Part shown: positions 24,373 through 33,341 of the stretch, one piece after another
Position numbering within the stretch: the stretch's first letter is position 1
Layout: each line of letters opens with the position of its first letter
Assembly: GCA_028819475.1 (NCBI GenBank)
Contig: JAPPLJ010000026.1
Location: 10,851-74,850 of the forward strand
DNA length: 64,000 bases
Origin: Rhodospirillaceae bacterium
Lineage (GTDB): Bacteria > Pseudomonadota > Alphaproteobacteria > Bin65
Reading direction: 5' to 3'
The notes under the pieces: model-generated
The model's database searches: none
What the model was told of the DNA's origin: nothing
What the model saw: the letters and a program-made list of their open reading frames with translations, nothing else
Made by a program: the position numbers and the translations under genes

Positions 24373-26841
24373 ATGGCTGAGAACATTGCGGTACCTGACG
24401 GTCCGGACCCGGCGGCTGCAAGAACGGTCGAGCCGTCCTTCTTCAACGCCCTGCCGCAGTTTCTGCCGCTGGCAGTCTTTCCGCTGATTTTTCTCGCCCT
24501 GGTTTACGGCGGCTGGTGGATCGTCGCGCCGCTCGTCTTTTTCATGCTCGCCGGACCGCTCGATCTGGCGTTCGGCGACGACGAGCGGACCATGGACCCG
24601 GCGAAGACGCCGGAACGGAAGCTGTTCTGGCACAACCTGCCGGTCTGGGGATGGGCGCTGCTCTGGCCGCCGACGCTGGCATTCGGGCTCTGGCAGATCC
24701 TTGTCTCCGGCCAGTTCACGGTCTGGGAAGGCATATTGCTGGCGCTGATTCTGGCCGTCGAGGCCCAGGCGGTCTTCATCGTCGGCCACGAGCTGATCCA
24801 CCGGCGCGCGACCTGGGAGCGGCGGCTCGGCGAGTTCCTGCTCGCGTCCGCGTCCTACCCGCAATACGCCACCGAGCACGTCTACATCCACCACGCCCAG
24901 GTCGGTACGCCGCTGGACGTCGGCTCCGCGCCCAAGGGCCAGAGCTTCTGGCACTACTTTCCCCGGGAGGTTGCGAGCAACCTGACCGGTTCGTGGCGGG
25001 TCGTCCGGGAGCGGCTGGCCCGCAAACGCCTGCCGGTCTGGCACTACAGCAACCCGTTCTGGCGCTACGGCGTCGAAACCGCGTTCTGGTACGGGCTGGT
25101 CTTCTGGATGGGCGGTATCTGGGCGGTCCTGGCCTACGCCTTCCTGTGCCTCGGCGCCGTCTTCTCGATGAAGATCAGCAACTACATGCAGCATTACGGG
25201 CTGCGCCGGGTCCGCCTGCGCAGCGGCCGGTTCGAGAAGGTCCGGCCCCGGCATTCCTGGAACGCCAACTACAAGTTCAGCAACTGGATGTTCTTCAACA
25301 TGCAGCGCCACCCGGATCACCATGCCGTGGCGAGCCGGCCCTACCCGCTGCTGCAGAATTGCGGTCCCGACGAGTCGCCGCAACTTCCGTACAGCTACGC
25401 CAAGATGTTCAACCTGGTCGTGCGTCCGAAACGCTGGTTCGCGACGATGGACCCGCTGGTCGACCGGTGGCGCGCGCAATTCTATCCCGAAATCGAGGAC
25501 TGGAGCGCTTACGACAGCCTGGTCTCGGCCGCGCGCCCGGAAGCGTTCGACGCGATCGTCGAGATTTACGGCGCTGCGCCCCGGCTGGCCAAATGGATCG
25601 AGCGGCACCCGGAATTGCTCGACAACCTGCAGGACAGGGAATTCACCGATCTCGACCTGCCGAAGGGGTTCGGGCCGGACCCGGCGGCCGAGGCGATCGC
25701 GCGCCGGGGCCTGACGCGCCTCTATTGGACGCACGAATTCGGCATTGCGGAAATGAAGGAGCGGATCGCGGAAACCCCGGTCCAGGATGTCCGGGACAGC
25801 GTGGAGACCGTGCGCAACTGGTCGAACGACAAGGCGTTCCAGATCGCCATGCACACCCTGCGCGGCAACCTGACTCCGGTCGAGGCGGGAACGGCCCTGT
25901 CCAACCTGGCCGAAGCCGCGATTGCCGCCGTCCTGTCCGCCGTCGCGGATGAATTTGCCGACCGGCTCGTGCCGGGCGGCGAGGGCGGGGTGGCCGCCGC
26001 AGTGCTCGGCGACCTGGCGAGCCGGGAGGCCGCGCCCGGCGCGGCGCTCGATATTCTCTTCGTCTACGAAGGGAGTTCCGTCGACAGCTACGACGGCCTG
26101 TGCTGGCGTTTCCTCGACGCGCTCAGGGAACTGTCGCGGGACAGCCTGTTCCTGGCGCCGATCCCGGGCGGCCGGAAGGGGCGTCCCGTCCGGTCCCTGG
26201 CCGGATTCGCGGAGCATATCCGGACCGCCGCGCCGGCCGGCGAGCTCCTGGAGCTGACCCGGGCGCGTTGCATCTTCGAGCATGGCGCGGCCGGTATCGG
26301 GCAGCGTTTCGAAGAGGCGCGGCGCGAGGCCCTGGGCGCCGGCGCCGCGCGAGACACGCTGATCGCCGAATTGCGCGAGGCGGCAAACGGCGCCGCCGAG
26401 CCGGGCCTGTCCGCGCTGGAGGATATGCGCGGCGGCGTGCAGCATGTCGAGCGCACCGCGCGGTGGCTTCAATTGCACCTTGCCGGCGCTGCGCCGGACG
26501 ACCCGGCGCCCGCTGCCTCTTCGGTCTTCCGCGCCGCCGCCGCACAGGGTCGGATCGCCGAGGGTGCGGCAGAGGAACTGGCGGACGCCGCGACGCTGTG
26601 GCGGAACCTCCGAGGCGCCCTGCGCTTGGTCGCGGACGACGGCGATTCGGTCGAAGCCCTGGGCTCCCGCGCCAGGGCCGTGCTCGCGCAGTCGTGCGGC
26701 CGGGACGATGTCGACGCGCTGCGCGCCGCGATCGGCGAAACGGCGGCGCGCGCCGCGGCGCAGATCGACTCCCTTGACGATACGGCCGATTGTGCTCCGG
26801 CCGGAAACGGGCGCGCGGCGGCGCCGGACGATCCGGCCTGA
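24373..26841 (+). CDS. AlkB-type di-iron hydroxylase fused to a GlnE-like domain
   Basis: An 822-residue two-part protein. Residues 1-~400 form an integral-membrane AlkB-family monooxygenase/hydroxylase: hydrophobic helices plus the histidine boxes HELIH (H139), EHVYIHH (H169, H173, H174), NYMQHYG (H274) and QRHPDHH (H313, H317, H318), which bind two irons. Residues ~445-650 resemble the adenylyltransferase domain of GlnE: WSNDKAFQIAMHTLRGNLT, ALDILFVYEG and a GRPVRSL..F segment. In GlnE the catalytic loop is GSDLD; here it is GAALD, so the first Asp is lost (A558) and only D560 remains. The domain may bind rather than transfer nucleotides. The last ~170 residues are alanine-rich and unassigned. 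The hydroxylase would oxidise the peptide product or a lipid. YcaO follows 15 bases on. Confidence 0.85.
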   Translation: MAENIAVPDGPDPAAARTVEPSFFNALPQFLPLAVFPLIFLALVYGGWWIVAPLVFFMLAGPLDLAFGDDERTMDPAKTPERKLFWHNLPVWGWALLWPPTLAFGLWQILVSGQFTVWEGILLALILAVEAQAVFIVGHELIHRRATWERRLGEFLLASASYPQYATEHVYIHHAQVGTPLDVGSAPKGQSFWHYFPREVASNLTGSWRVVRERLARKRLPVWHYSNPFWRYGVETAFWYGLVFWMGGIWAVLAYAFLCLGAVFSMKISNYMQHYGLRRVRLRSGRFEKVRPRHSWNANYKFSNWMFFNMQRHPDHHAVASRPYPLLQNCGPDESPQLPYSYAKMFNLVVRPKRWFATMDPLVDRWRAQFYPEIEDWSAYDSLVSAARPEAFDAIVEIYGAAPRLAKWIERHPELLDNLQDREFTDLDLPKGFGPDPAAEAIARRGLTRLYWTHEFGIAEMKERIAETPVQDVRDSVETVRNWSNDKAFQIAMHTLRGNLTPVEAGTALSNLAEAAIAAVLSAVADEFADRLVPGGEGGVAAAVLGDLASREAAPGAALDILFVYEGSSVDSYDGLCWRFLDALRELSRDSLFLAPIPGGRKGRPVRSLAGFAEHIRTAAPAGELLELTRARCIFEHGAAGIGQRFEEARREALGAGAARDTLIAELREAANGAAEPGLSALEDMRGGVQHVERTARWLQLHLAGAAPDDPAPAASSVFRAAAAQGRIAEGAAEELADAATLWRNLRGALRLVADDGDSVEALGSRARAVLAQSCGRDDVDALRAAIGETAARAAAQIDSLDDTADCAPAGNGRAAAPDDPA

Positions 26842-26856
26842 GACCGTTTCTGCCGG

Positions 26857-29202
26857 ATGTCTGACAGACTGCAACCGGGCGACGATCCGGCGCCGGGGCG
26901 CCGGCCGATGCCTCAGGGAATTCTCACGAAGGTTTCGGCGGAAGACCGGGGCCTTGTCGAACGGCCGGCGCTGACCCCGCATCTCGACTTTCATCCTGTC
27001 GAGGAAGGGCGGACCCTGCTGGTTTCCGAATCCTTCAATACCTTGCTGCACGGGCCGATCTACGGCGATCTGCTGCCGCTGCTCGACGGCCGCCCGCAGG
27101 ACGACATCGTCGCGGCCCTCGACGGCGTTCACGGCGCTGCCGACGTTCGCGCGGCGCTGGCAGGGCTGGCCTCCCGGGGCTATGCGGTTTCCGGCGACCA
27201 TTCGATGGACCGGGGCAGGGCGGCCTACTGGTCGTCCCTCGGCGCCTCGCCGCGATGGGCGGAACAAAGCCTGGCGGCGGCGAAGGTGGCGGTCGACGGC
27301 GATGGCGGCCATCTCTCCCGGCGGCTCGAAGCCATGGGCGTTGCGACAGACGCGGATAACCCGACGCTTTCGGTCGTCGTCTGCGCCGACTATCTCGACG
27401 CGCGTTGCGATACGATCAACCGGCGCCACCTCGCCTCCGGCGCGCCGTGGATCCCGGTCCGGCCCAAGGGATTGCAGCCGCTGTTCGGGCCGGTTTTCCG
27501 GCCGGCGGAGGACGGACCCTGCTGGGCCTGCCTCGCCTACCGCCTGCGCAGCCATCGGGAGGTTCACAATTTTCTGCGCAATCTCGCCGGCGACGAGGCG
27601 GCCTTCCGGCCGGGCGCTGCCGAGCCGGCGGTGCTGGATACGGTCTACGGGCTGGTCGCGGCCGAAATCGCCAAATGGCTGGTCCTGGAGGAAACCGCGC
27701 CGCTTCATGCGCACGCCATCTCGCTGGATGTCGGCAAACTGGGGAGCGAGCGCCACCCGGTGATGCGCCGGCCGCAGTGCTTCGCCTGCGGGGACGCGGA
27801 CCTGTACCGCGCCGACAGGCCACCGGTGCCCCTGCAACTGCGGCCGAGCCCGACGGGCGTCAGCAACAGCGGCGGTGTGCGGTCGGTCTCCCCGGAGGCG
27901 ACGCTGGCCCGCTACCGCCATCTGGTCAGCCCGGTCAGCGGCGTCGTCACCTGGGTTGCGCGCACCACCGACGAGGCCGATCCCTGGCTCCATGTCTACT
28001 GGGCGGGAACCAACTACGGATTGCGCAGCCGGAAGCTCAGTTCGTTGCGGCGCAGCCTGCGCAGCAAGAGCGCCGGCAAGGGCAGCACGCGGGAACAGTC
28101 GGAGGCGAGCGCCCTGTGCGAGGCGATCGAGCGCTATTCCGGCGCCTTCCACGGCGATGAGATCCGCTGCCGCAAACGCTTCGCCGAATTTGATGCGGCC
28201 GGCGGCCCGGCGGCGATCCATCCGAACGACGTGCAGCTGTTCAGCGAACGCCAGTTGGACGACGCGGAAACCATCAACGCCCGGGGCCATCCCTACAATG
28301 TCGTGCCGCCGCGCCTCGACCCCGAGGCCGAAATCGACTGGTCGCCGGTATGGTCGCTGACGCAGGCGCGCCACCGCTATCTGCCGACATCGATGCTCTA
28401 CAGCATGCCTGCCGAGCAGCGGGGCGCCGCAGACTTCATCGCCGATTCGAACGGCTGCGCGGCGGGCAACACCCTGGAAGAGGCGATCCTGCAGGGCTTC
28501 CTCGAACTGGTCGAACGCGACGCCTTCGCGATCTGGTGGTACAACCGGCTGGCCATGCCGGGCGTGGACCTGGAGAGCTTCGGCGACGACTATCTCGCCT
28601 CGGCGCCGGACTATTACCGCCGGCGCGAGCGCGATATGTGGGTCCTCGATGTCACCGCCGATCTCGGCATTCCCGCCTTCGTCGCCGTCTCGCGCCGGGC
28701 CGGCGGCGACAGCGAGGACATCATCTACGGTGCCGGGGCGCATACCGATCCGCGCATCGCCGCCCTGCGCGCGGTGTGCGAGCTGAACCAGTGCCTGACC
28801 TGGCTGCCGCGGCCGGGCGGCGGCCCGGGGCCGGCGATCGACGATCCGCTGGCGCTGCGGTGGTGGAAAACCGCGAAACTGGCGGACCATCCCTGGCTGG
28901 CGCCGGCGGCCGATGCAGCGCCGCGCGGCATGGCGGACTATCCGGTATCCGATGCGGCGGACGCGCGCGACGCGGTCGAGCGATGCCGCGCGCTCGTCGA
29001 GGCCCGCGGCATGGAATTCCTGGTGCTCGACCAGACGCGGCCGGATATCGGCATGCCGGTGGTGCGGGTCATCGTGCCCGGCCTGCGCCATTTCTGGGAA
29101 CGCTTCGCGCCCGGCCGCCTCTACGATGTGCCGGTCGAAACAGGCCGGCGCGATCGCGCGCTCGCCGAAGACGAACTCAATTCCGTGCCGGTCATTGCGT
29201 AA
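26857..29202 (+). CDS. Fused E1-like/YcaO cyclodehydratase (TOMM biosynthesis)
   Basis: A 781-residue fusion. The N-terminal ~330 residues are the ThiF/E1-like partner that binds the leader peptide, with a zinc site of two Cys pairs (C222/C225 and C308/C311). The C-terminal part is a YcaO ATPase domain with the nucleotide-binding helix GKGST...ASALCEAIERYSG (K408, E422, E425) and the second acidic helix NTLEEAILQGFLELVERDAF. It would use ATP to convert Cys, Ser or Thr of the precursor into thiazolines or oxazolines. Many azoline-forming YcaOs end in PxPxP; this one ends NSVPVIA. No FMN dehydrogenase (McbC/SagB type) is in the window, so further oxidation to thiazoles is unclear. An alternative start is the Met at 26908. 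Confidence 0.93.
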   Translation: MSDRLQPGDDPAPGRRPMPQGILTKVSAEDRGLVERPALTPHLDFHPVEEGRTLLVSESFNTLLHGPIYGDLLPLLDGRPQDDIVAALDGVHGAADVRAALAGLASRGYAVSGDHSMDRGRAAYWSSLGASPRWAEQSLAAAKVAVDGDGGHLSRRLEAMGVATDADNPTLSVVVCADYLDARCDTINRRHLASGAPWIPVRPKGLQPLFGPVFRPAEDGPCWACLAYRLRSHREVHNFLRNLAGDEAAFRPGAAEPAVLDTVYGLVAAEIAKWLVLEETAPLHAHAISLDVGKLGSERHPVMRRPQCFACGDADLYRADRPPVPLQLRPSPTGVSNSGGVRSVSPEATLARYRHLVSPVSGVVTWVARTTDEADPWLHVYWAGTNYGLRSRKLSSLRRSLRSKSAGKGSTREQSEASALCEAIERYSGAFHGDEIRCRKRFAEFDAAGGPAAIHPNDVQLFSERQLDDAETINARGHPYNVVPPRLDPEAEIDWSPVWSLTQARHRYLPTSMLYSMPAEQRGAADFIADSNGCAAGNTLEEAILQGFLELVERDAFAIWWYNRLAMPGVDLESFGDDYLASAPDYYRRRERDMWVLDVTADLGIPAFVAVSRRAGGDSEDIIYGAGAHTDPRIAALRAVCELNQCLTWLPRPGGGPGPAIDDPLALRWWKTAKLADHPWLAPAADAAPRGMADYPVSDAADARDAVERCRALVEARGMEFLVLDQTRPDIGMPVVRVIVPGLRHFWERFAPGRLYDVPVETGRRDRALAEDELNSVPVIA

Positions 29203-29244
29203 GCGCCAGGCGCAAACCGCCGCCGAAGAGTTCCGGAATCCGGC

Positions 29245-30507
29245 CTAACAGCCAAGGCCCTGGGACACCTGGGCGTAGCTGGTCAGAGGGACCGCGCACA
29301 TCCGGTCCCGGTCCGCCTTGTCGATGACCGGCCGGTTCAACAGTCCGATCATGTCGTCGAACTTGCCGAGCGCATCGCAATCCACCGCCTCGGGGTCCGC
29401 TGCCGTGCGGTGTTTCGGCCAGGCGGTGTCGCGGGCGTAGCGCCAGAATTCGCTGTCATACCGTGAGCCGGCGGAATAGTGCCAGCCGACGAACAGGCCG
29501 TAGCGCAGCATGGTGTCGACGAGGAAGCGGTTGACGACCGGCGCGTCGCGCTCGAGATGCTCGCCCGGACGGTTGAACCGTAAAAGGAGGACCATTCTGA
29601 TCTGCAACTGGGCGGACACGATGGCGGTCGCTTCGAGGGGCTCCATGAAGGCCGCCGCGTTGCCGATGCGGGCCACCGCGCCGTCGTAGATCCGGCGGTG
29701 GACGAAATTGGGAAACGGAATGACGGCGCGCTGCTCGAATTCCGTCACGCCGTCGGTGTCCAGGAACGCATCGAAGTCCGCTTCGACCTCTTCGAGGCTG
29801 GAGACATCGCGGTTGAAGATGTAGCCGTAGGATGTGTGCACCGTCAGCGGAATGACGAAAATCCAGCCATGCGGCCGCGCAACCGCGCGGGTGTAGGTAT
29901 GGTGTAGAACCGGCCCGTTCTCTTCTTCGACGATTGCCGGACAGCGGCGGATGACGGCCGTATCGGTGGGGATGAAGGAAATGTCGATATGCTCGTCGGG
30001 ATCGAGTTCCTTCGGAAACCCGCGGGCATCGAAGACCAGATCGTAGCGTTCCGGCGCCCGGCCCTCGAATTCCACCTGGGCGCCGCCGTCAACCCTCGTG
30101 ATCCTGTGCACTTTCGCGTCGATGTGGCGCGCGCGGGTGCTTTCGTGCAGCATATCGGCCAACAGATCGGCGGACAGGTGATAGGCGTAGGACACCTGCT
30201 GCGGCGTGAAATAGTGGGTAAAGTCCCGGTCGCGGTGCCCCCATCCCTCGAACGCAACGCCGTATTTGCGGGTTCCTTTCAGGCGCTGCTGAACGGCTTC
30301 GTGGGGCAAGTCCGTCAGCTCATGCAATTCCTGAACCAGACTCGGCCAGCTGCCTTCGCCCACGCCGATGATCGGGATACGCGAATCGAAAATGTGATGC
30401 AGTTCGTGATCGTCGTCTGGGTGAAGGCGCGATACGCTGGCAGCCGCAAGGGACCCGGCGGTTCCCCGGCCGACGACCGCGACCTTCCGTAAGGATCTGC
30501 TGCGCAC
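29245..30507 (-). CDS. Flavin-dependent tryptophan-halogenase-like protein
   Basis: A 420-residue FAD protein of the tryptophan halogenase superfamily, starting at GTG 30507. The dinucleotide-binding loop is GRGTAG (13-18). GVGEGSWPSL matches the GEAT.P segment. K81, eight residues before W89 of VAFEGW, aligns by spacing with the catalytic lysine (K79) of PrnA that forms the haloamine. The diagnostic WxWxIP motif is modified to WIFVIP (W215-P220). Relatives with the lysine halogenate, but others oxidise or dehydrogenate, so activity is open. The gene converges on ycaO (42-base gap) and is divergent from the RND transporter. Confidence 0.8.
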   Translation of the reverse strand: MRSRSLRKVAVVGRGTAGSLAAASVSRLHPDDDHELHHIFDSRIPIIGVGEGSWPSLVQELHELTDLPHEAVQQRLKGTRKYGVAFEGWGHRDRDFTHYFTPQQVSYAYHLSADLLADMLHESTRARHIDAKVHRITRVDGGAQVEFEGRAPERYDLVFDARGFPKELDPDEHIDISFIPTDTAVIRRCPAIVEEENGPVLHHTYTRAVARPHGWIFVIPLTVHTSYGYIFNRDVSSLEEVEADFDAFLDTDGVTEFEQRAVIPFPNFVHRRIYDGAVARIGNAAAFMEPLEATAIVSAQLQIRMVLLLRFNRPGEHLERDAPVVNRFLVDTMLRYGLFVGWHYSAGSRYDSEFWRYARDTAWPKHRTAADPEAVDCDALGKFDDMIGLLNRPVIDKADRDRMCAVPLTSYAQVSQGLGC

Positions 30508-30854
30508 GACTAGCCCCCACGGACAGGTTCCGTTCGAAAGTTAGTGCATCGACGGTCTGACGGGCAAGCTGGCTGGAGGAACGCGGCAGGGCCGCTTCGC
30601 CCTCGATCGGCGGAGCGGCTCTTGCCCCGCGTCGGCCTTCGGTGTGTATTGTCGCGAACGCTAAATGCCTCGATCGTCTTACATTTCGATTCTGCAGGTT
30701 CGGAGCATGAGTCTGTATTGGATTGCCCCCGGCGCAGCCGGGCTCCAGGCTGCAGGTTCGCGGGATTGCCGTCCGGCCGCAGGGCTTCTGTCGCAATGAA
30801 GCCCGGCGCGCCGCCTGCCCCCGGGGAGCGTACGAAACCAATGGCGCCGGTTCC
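30508..30854. other. Divergent intergenic region, no gene called
   Basis: This ~347-base region separates the halogenase-like and RND genes and should carry both promoters. I see no convincing consensus pair. A GGAG at 30702-30705 precedes a 30-codon frame (ATG 30707) that has no recognisable relatives. TTG 30723 is an alternative, poorly supported start for the RND gene. Confidence 0.4.
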
Positions 30855-33194
30855 GTGGACGAGCACGGCATAGCAAGAGAGCCGTTCGCAAAGCGATTTG
30901 CAGAACGGGTGCTCGCGGCCCGCTGGCCGGTCATTCTGGGCACGCTTCTCTTCGTTGCGGCCGCGTCCGGCGGCATTGCGCTGCTCGAATTCTCGGCCAA
31001 CTACCGCATCTTCTTCGACGAAGACAATCCGCAGCTTCGGGCGCTGGAAACGCTGGAGGATACCTACGGCAAGAACGACAACGTCGCCTTCCTGATCGTT
31101 CCGGACGATGGCGACGCCACGTCGCAAAAGGCGCTCTCGGCTGCCGTCTGGCTCACGGAAGCCGCCTGGAATACGCCGCATTCCAGGCGCGTCGACTCGC
31201 TCGCCAATTTTCAATACACGACCGCCGACGGCGACGATCTGTATGTTCAGGATCTGGTCGATCCCCAGGAACTCGGCCGGGCGGACGTGCGGTCGCGTAT
31301 CCGGTCCGTCGCGTTGTCCGATCCGCGTATCGCAGGGAGCATTCTGGCCCGGAACGGGGATGTCAGCGTTGTAAGCGTCACCATCGAACTGCCGGAGGAG
31401 GGCCTCCTGGAGGCTTCGGCCGAAGTTGCCGAATTTGTCAGGTCGGTCGCCGCGGAGGCGGAGAAACGATTTCCCGGCATCGATCTGCGCGTCGTCGGCA
31501 CGGTCATGGTCAACCAGACCTTCGTGGAGGCCTCGATCGGCAGCCAGACGGTCTTCCTGCCGGCAAGCCTCCTGCTCATGGCCTTGATTCTCGGCGTTCT
31601 CATCCGGGGCTGGGCCGGGGTGGCGGCGACCGGGCTGGTCATCGTCTTTTCCATACTCGCGTCGATGGGCCTGGGCGCCTGGGTCGGATTGCCCTTCAGT
31701 CCGCCGATCTCGCCGGCGCCGACCATCGTGCTGATGATCGTGGTGGCGAACTGCGTGCACCTGCTGGTGGCTTTGCAGCAGCGCTTGCGCGCCGGGGATT
31801 CGAGGCACGATGCCATCGTCGAAGCCGTCAGGCTCAACCTGCACCCGGTGTTTCTGGCCAGCCTCACCACGGCGCTCGGTTTCCTGAGCATGAATTTTTC
31901 CGAAGTGCCGCCCTACCGTCATCTCGGTAACTTCGTCGCCTTCGGTATCGCCGCCTCTTTCATCCTTTCCGTCACCTTCCTGCCGGCCGTGCTTTCGCTT
32001 CTGCCCGTCCGCGCCGCAAAGGACCGCCGGTTCCGCGGACCCACGATGAACCACCTGGCGGAATTCGTTCTGCGCTACAGGAAGGCGCTGATCTGGGGAT
32101 GGCTGGCGTTCGTGGCCGCGATGGCCCTGGCCGTTCCGCGCAACGAACTGAACGACGTCCTGGTCCACTTCTTCGACAAGAGCGTCGAGTTTCGCCAGGA
32201 CACCGACTTCATGGACGAGCGCCTGAGCGGCAATACGCTGCTCGAATACTCGCTGCGGGCGTCCGCCGAGGGCGGCGTTACCGATCCGCGTTTCCTCTCC
32301 GAGGTTTCGAATTTCGCCGCCTGGTACCGCAAGCAGCCCCGGGTACGCCATGTATCGACCGTCACCGATACCTTCCGGCAACTCAACAAGAGCATGCACG
32401 GCGACGATCCGGCCGCCTACCGGATTCCGGAAAGCCAGGACCTGGCGGCGCAATATCTGCTTCTGTACGAAATCTCGCTTCCGCAGGGTCTGGACCTGAA
32501 CAATCAGATGGACAGTTCCAGATCGGCCACGCGGGTTTCGGTGTCGGCGCAGACGCTCAGCTCGCAGGAGCTTCTCGAACTGAACGCGCGCGCCGAGGCG
32601 TGGCTGAAGGAAAACGCACCGCACGTTGCCGGCGTCAACAGCACCGGCCCCGCGGCGCTGTTCGCCTATATCGGCCAGCGCAACATCCGCGCCATGCTGA
32701 TCGGGACGATCGTCGTGCTCCTGGCGATTTCCGCCATTCTCCTCTTCGCCCTGCGATCGCTGCGGCTGGGGTTGATCAGCATCGTTCCCAATCTGGTTCC
32801 CGCCGTGCTGGGCTTCGGCGTGTGGGGATTGACGGTCGGGCAGGTCGGTCTCTCGCTGTCCGTCGTGGTGGCCATGACCATCGGCATCGTCGTCGACGAT
32901 ACGGTGCATTTCCTCGCCAAGTACCGCCGCGCGCGGCAGGAACACGGCCTGGGCCCCGAAGACGCGGTGCGCCAGACCTTCGACACGGCCGGCCGGGCCC
33001 TGTTCACAACGACGGTCGTGCTGGTGGGCGGCTTTTTGATTCTGGTGTTTTCGCCGTTCGTTCCCACCGCGCAGGTCGGGGTTCTGACCGCAACGATCAT
33101 CGGCTTTGCGCTGATCGCCGACCTGACGCTCCTGCCGGCGCTGTTGACGGCGTTGGATCGGAGTCCTGCGGAGCGGGCCGAGCCGGCGGCCTGA
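30855..33194 (+). CDS. RND/MMPL-family exporter
   Basis: About 779 residues from GTG 30855, chosen because the first membrane helix (RWPVILGTLLFVAAASGGIAL) then begins some 20 residues in, as in the family. Two homologous halves each have a helix, a large periplasmic loop and a five-helix bundle: the first around ILGVLIRGWAGVAATGLVIVF and the second around LAISAILLFALRSLRLGLIS. The GIVVDDTVHFLAKYRRAR segment carries acidic and basic residues of the proton relay. RND/MMPL proteins export hydrophobic molecules using the proton gradient. Its place directly upstream of the precursor gene (147 bases) suggests a role in secreting or moving the product or a lipid partner. Confidence 0.85.
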   Translation: MDEHGIAREPFAKRFAERVLAARWPVILGTLLFVAAASGGIALLEFSANYRIFFDEDNPQLRALETLEDTYGKNDNVAFLIVPDDGDATSQKALSAAVWLTEAAWNTPHSRRVDSLANFQYTTADGDDLYVQDLVDPQELGRADVRSRIRSVALSDPRIAGSILARNGDVSVVSVTIELPEEGLLEASAEVAEFVRSVAAEAEKRFPGIDLRVVGTVMVNQTFVEASIGSQTVFLPASLLLMALILGVLIRGWAGVAATGLVIVFSILASMGLGAWVGLPFSPPISPAPTIVLMIVVANCVHLLVALQQRLRAGDSRHDAIVEAVRLNLHPVFLASLTTALGFLSMNFSEVPPYRHLGNFVAFGIAASFILSVTFLPAVLSLLPVRAAKDRRFRGPTMNHLAEFVLRYRKALIWGWLAFVAAMALAVPRNELNDVLVHFFDKSVEFRQDTDFMDERLSGNTLLEYSLRASAEGGVTDPRFLSEVSNFAAWYRKQPRVRHVSTVTDTFRQLNKSMHGDDPAAYRIPESQDLAAQYLLLYEISLPQGLDLNNQMDSSRSATRVSVSAQTLSSQELLELNARAEAWLKENAPHVAGVNSTGPAALFAYIGQRNIRAMLIGTIVVLLAISAILLFALRSLRLGLISIVPNLVPAVLGFGVWGLTVGQVGLSLSVVVAMTIGIVVDDTVHFLAKYRRARQEHGLGPEDAVRQTFDTAGRALFTTTVVLVGGFLILVFSPFVPTAQVGVLTATIIGFALIADLTLLPALLTALDRSPAERAEPAA

Positions 33195-33264
33195 TCTGCC
33201 GCTTTCCCGAATCCGGTTTCCGGAATTTCAGACCGGCCGGGCCTCTCCCGCGGATTTTTTCGGC

Positions 33265-33293
33265 TTGACCTTGTGCCGGAGCGGCGTTACCTG
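33265..33293 (+). promoter_or_regulatory. Candidate promoter of the NHLP precursor gene
   Basis: TTGACC (33265-33270) with 17-base spacing to TACCTG (33288-33293) lies ~50 bases upstream of the precursor ATG. The -35 is a 5/6 match; the -10 is weak. A dedicated promoter would let the small precursor be made in excess over the large transporter gene before it. Confidence 0.45.
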
Positions 33294-33341
33294 CGCATAA
33301 GGATTGGGTTCGTTCGCCACATGTGTCGAAGGAATATTGCC

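Noticed and set aside
23794..29091. A very long open frame (1765 codons) on the minus strand opposite hyuB, the AlkB fusion and ycaO.
   Set aside because: It is antisense to three genes with clear conserved motifs, and its translation is R/P/A-rich without any recognisable domain. High GC keeps stop codons rare in antisense frames.
30707..30799. A 30-codon frame upstream of the RND gene as a second RiPP precursor.
   Set aside because: It has no NHLP leader features, its GGAG is too close to the ATG, and its sequence shows no cysteine-rich core.
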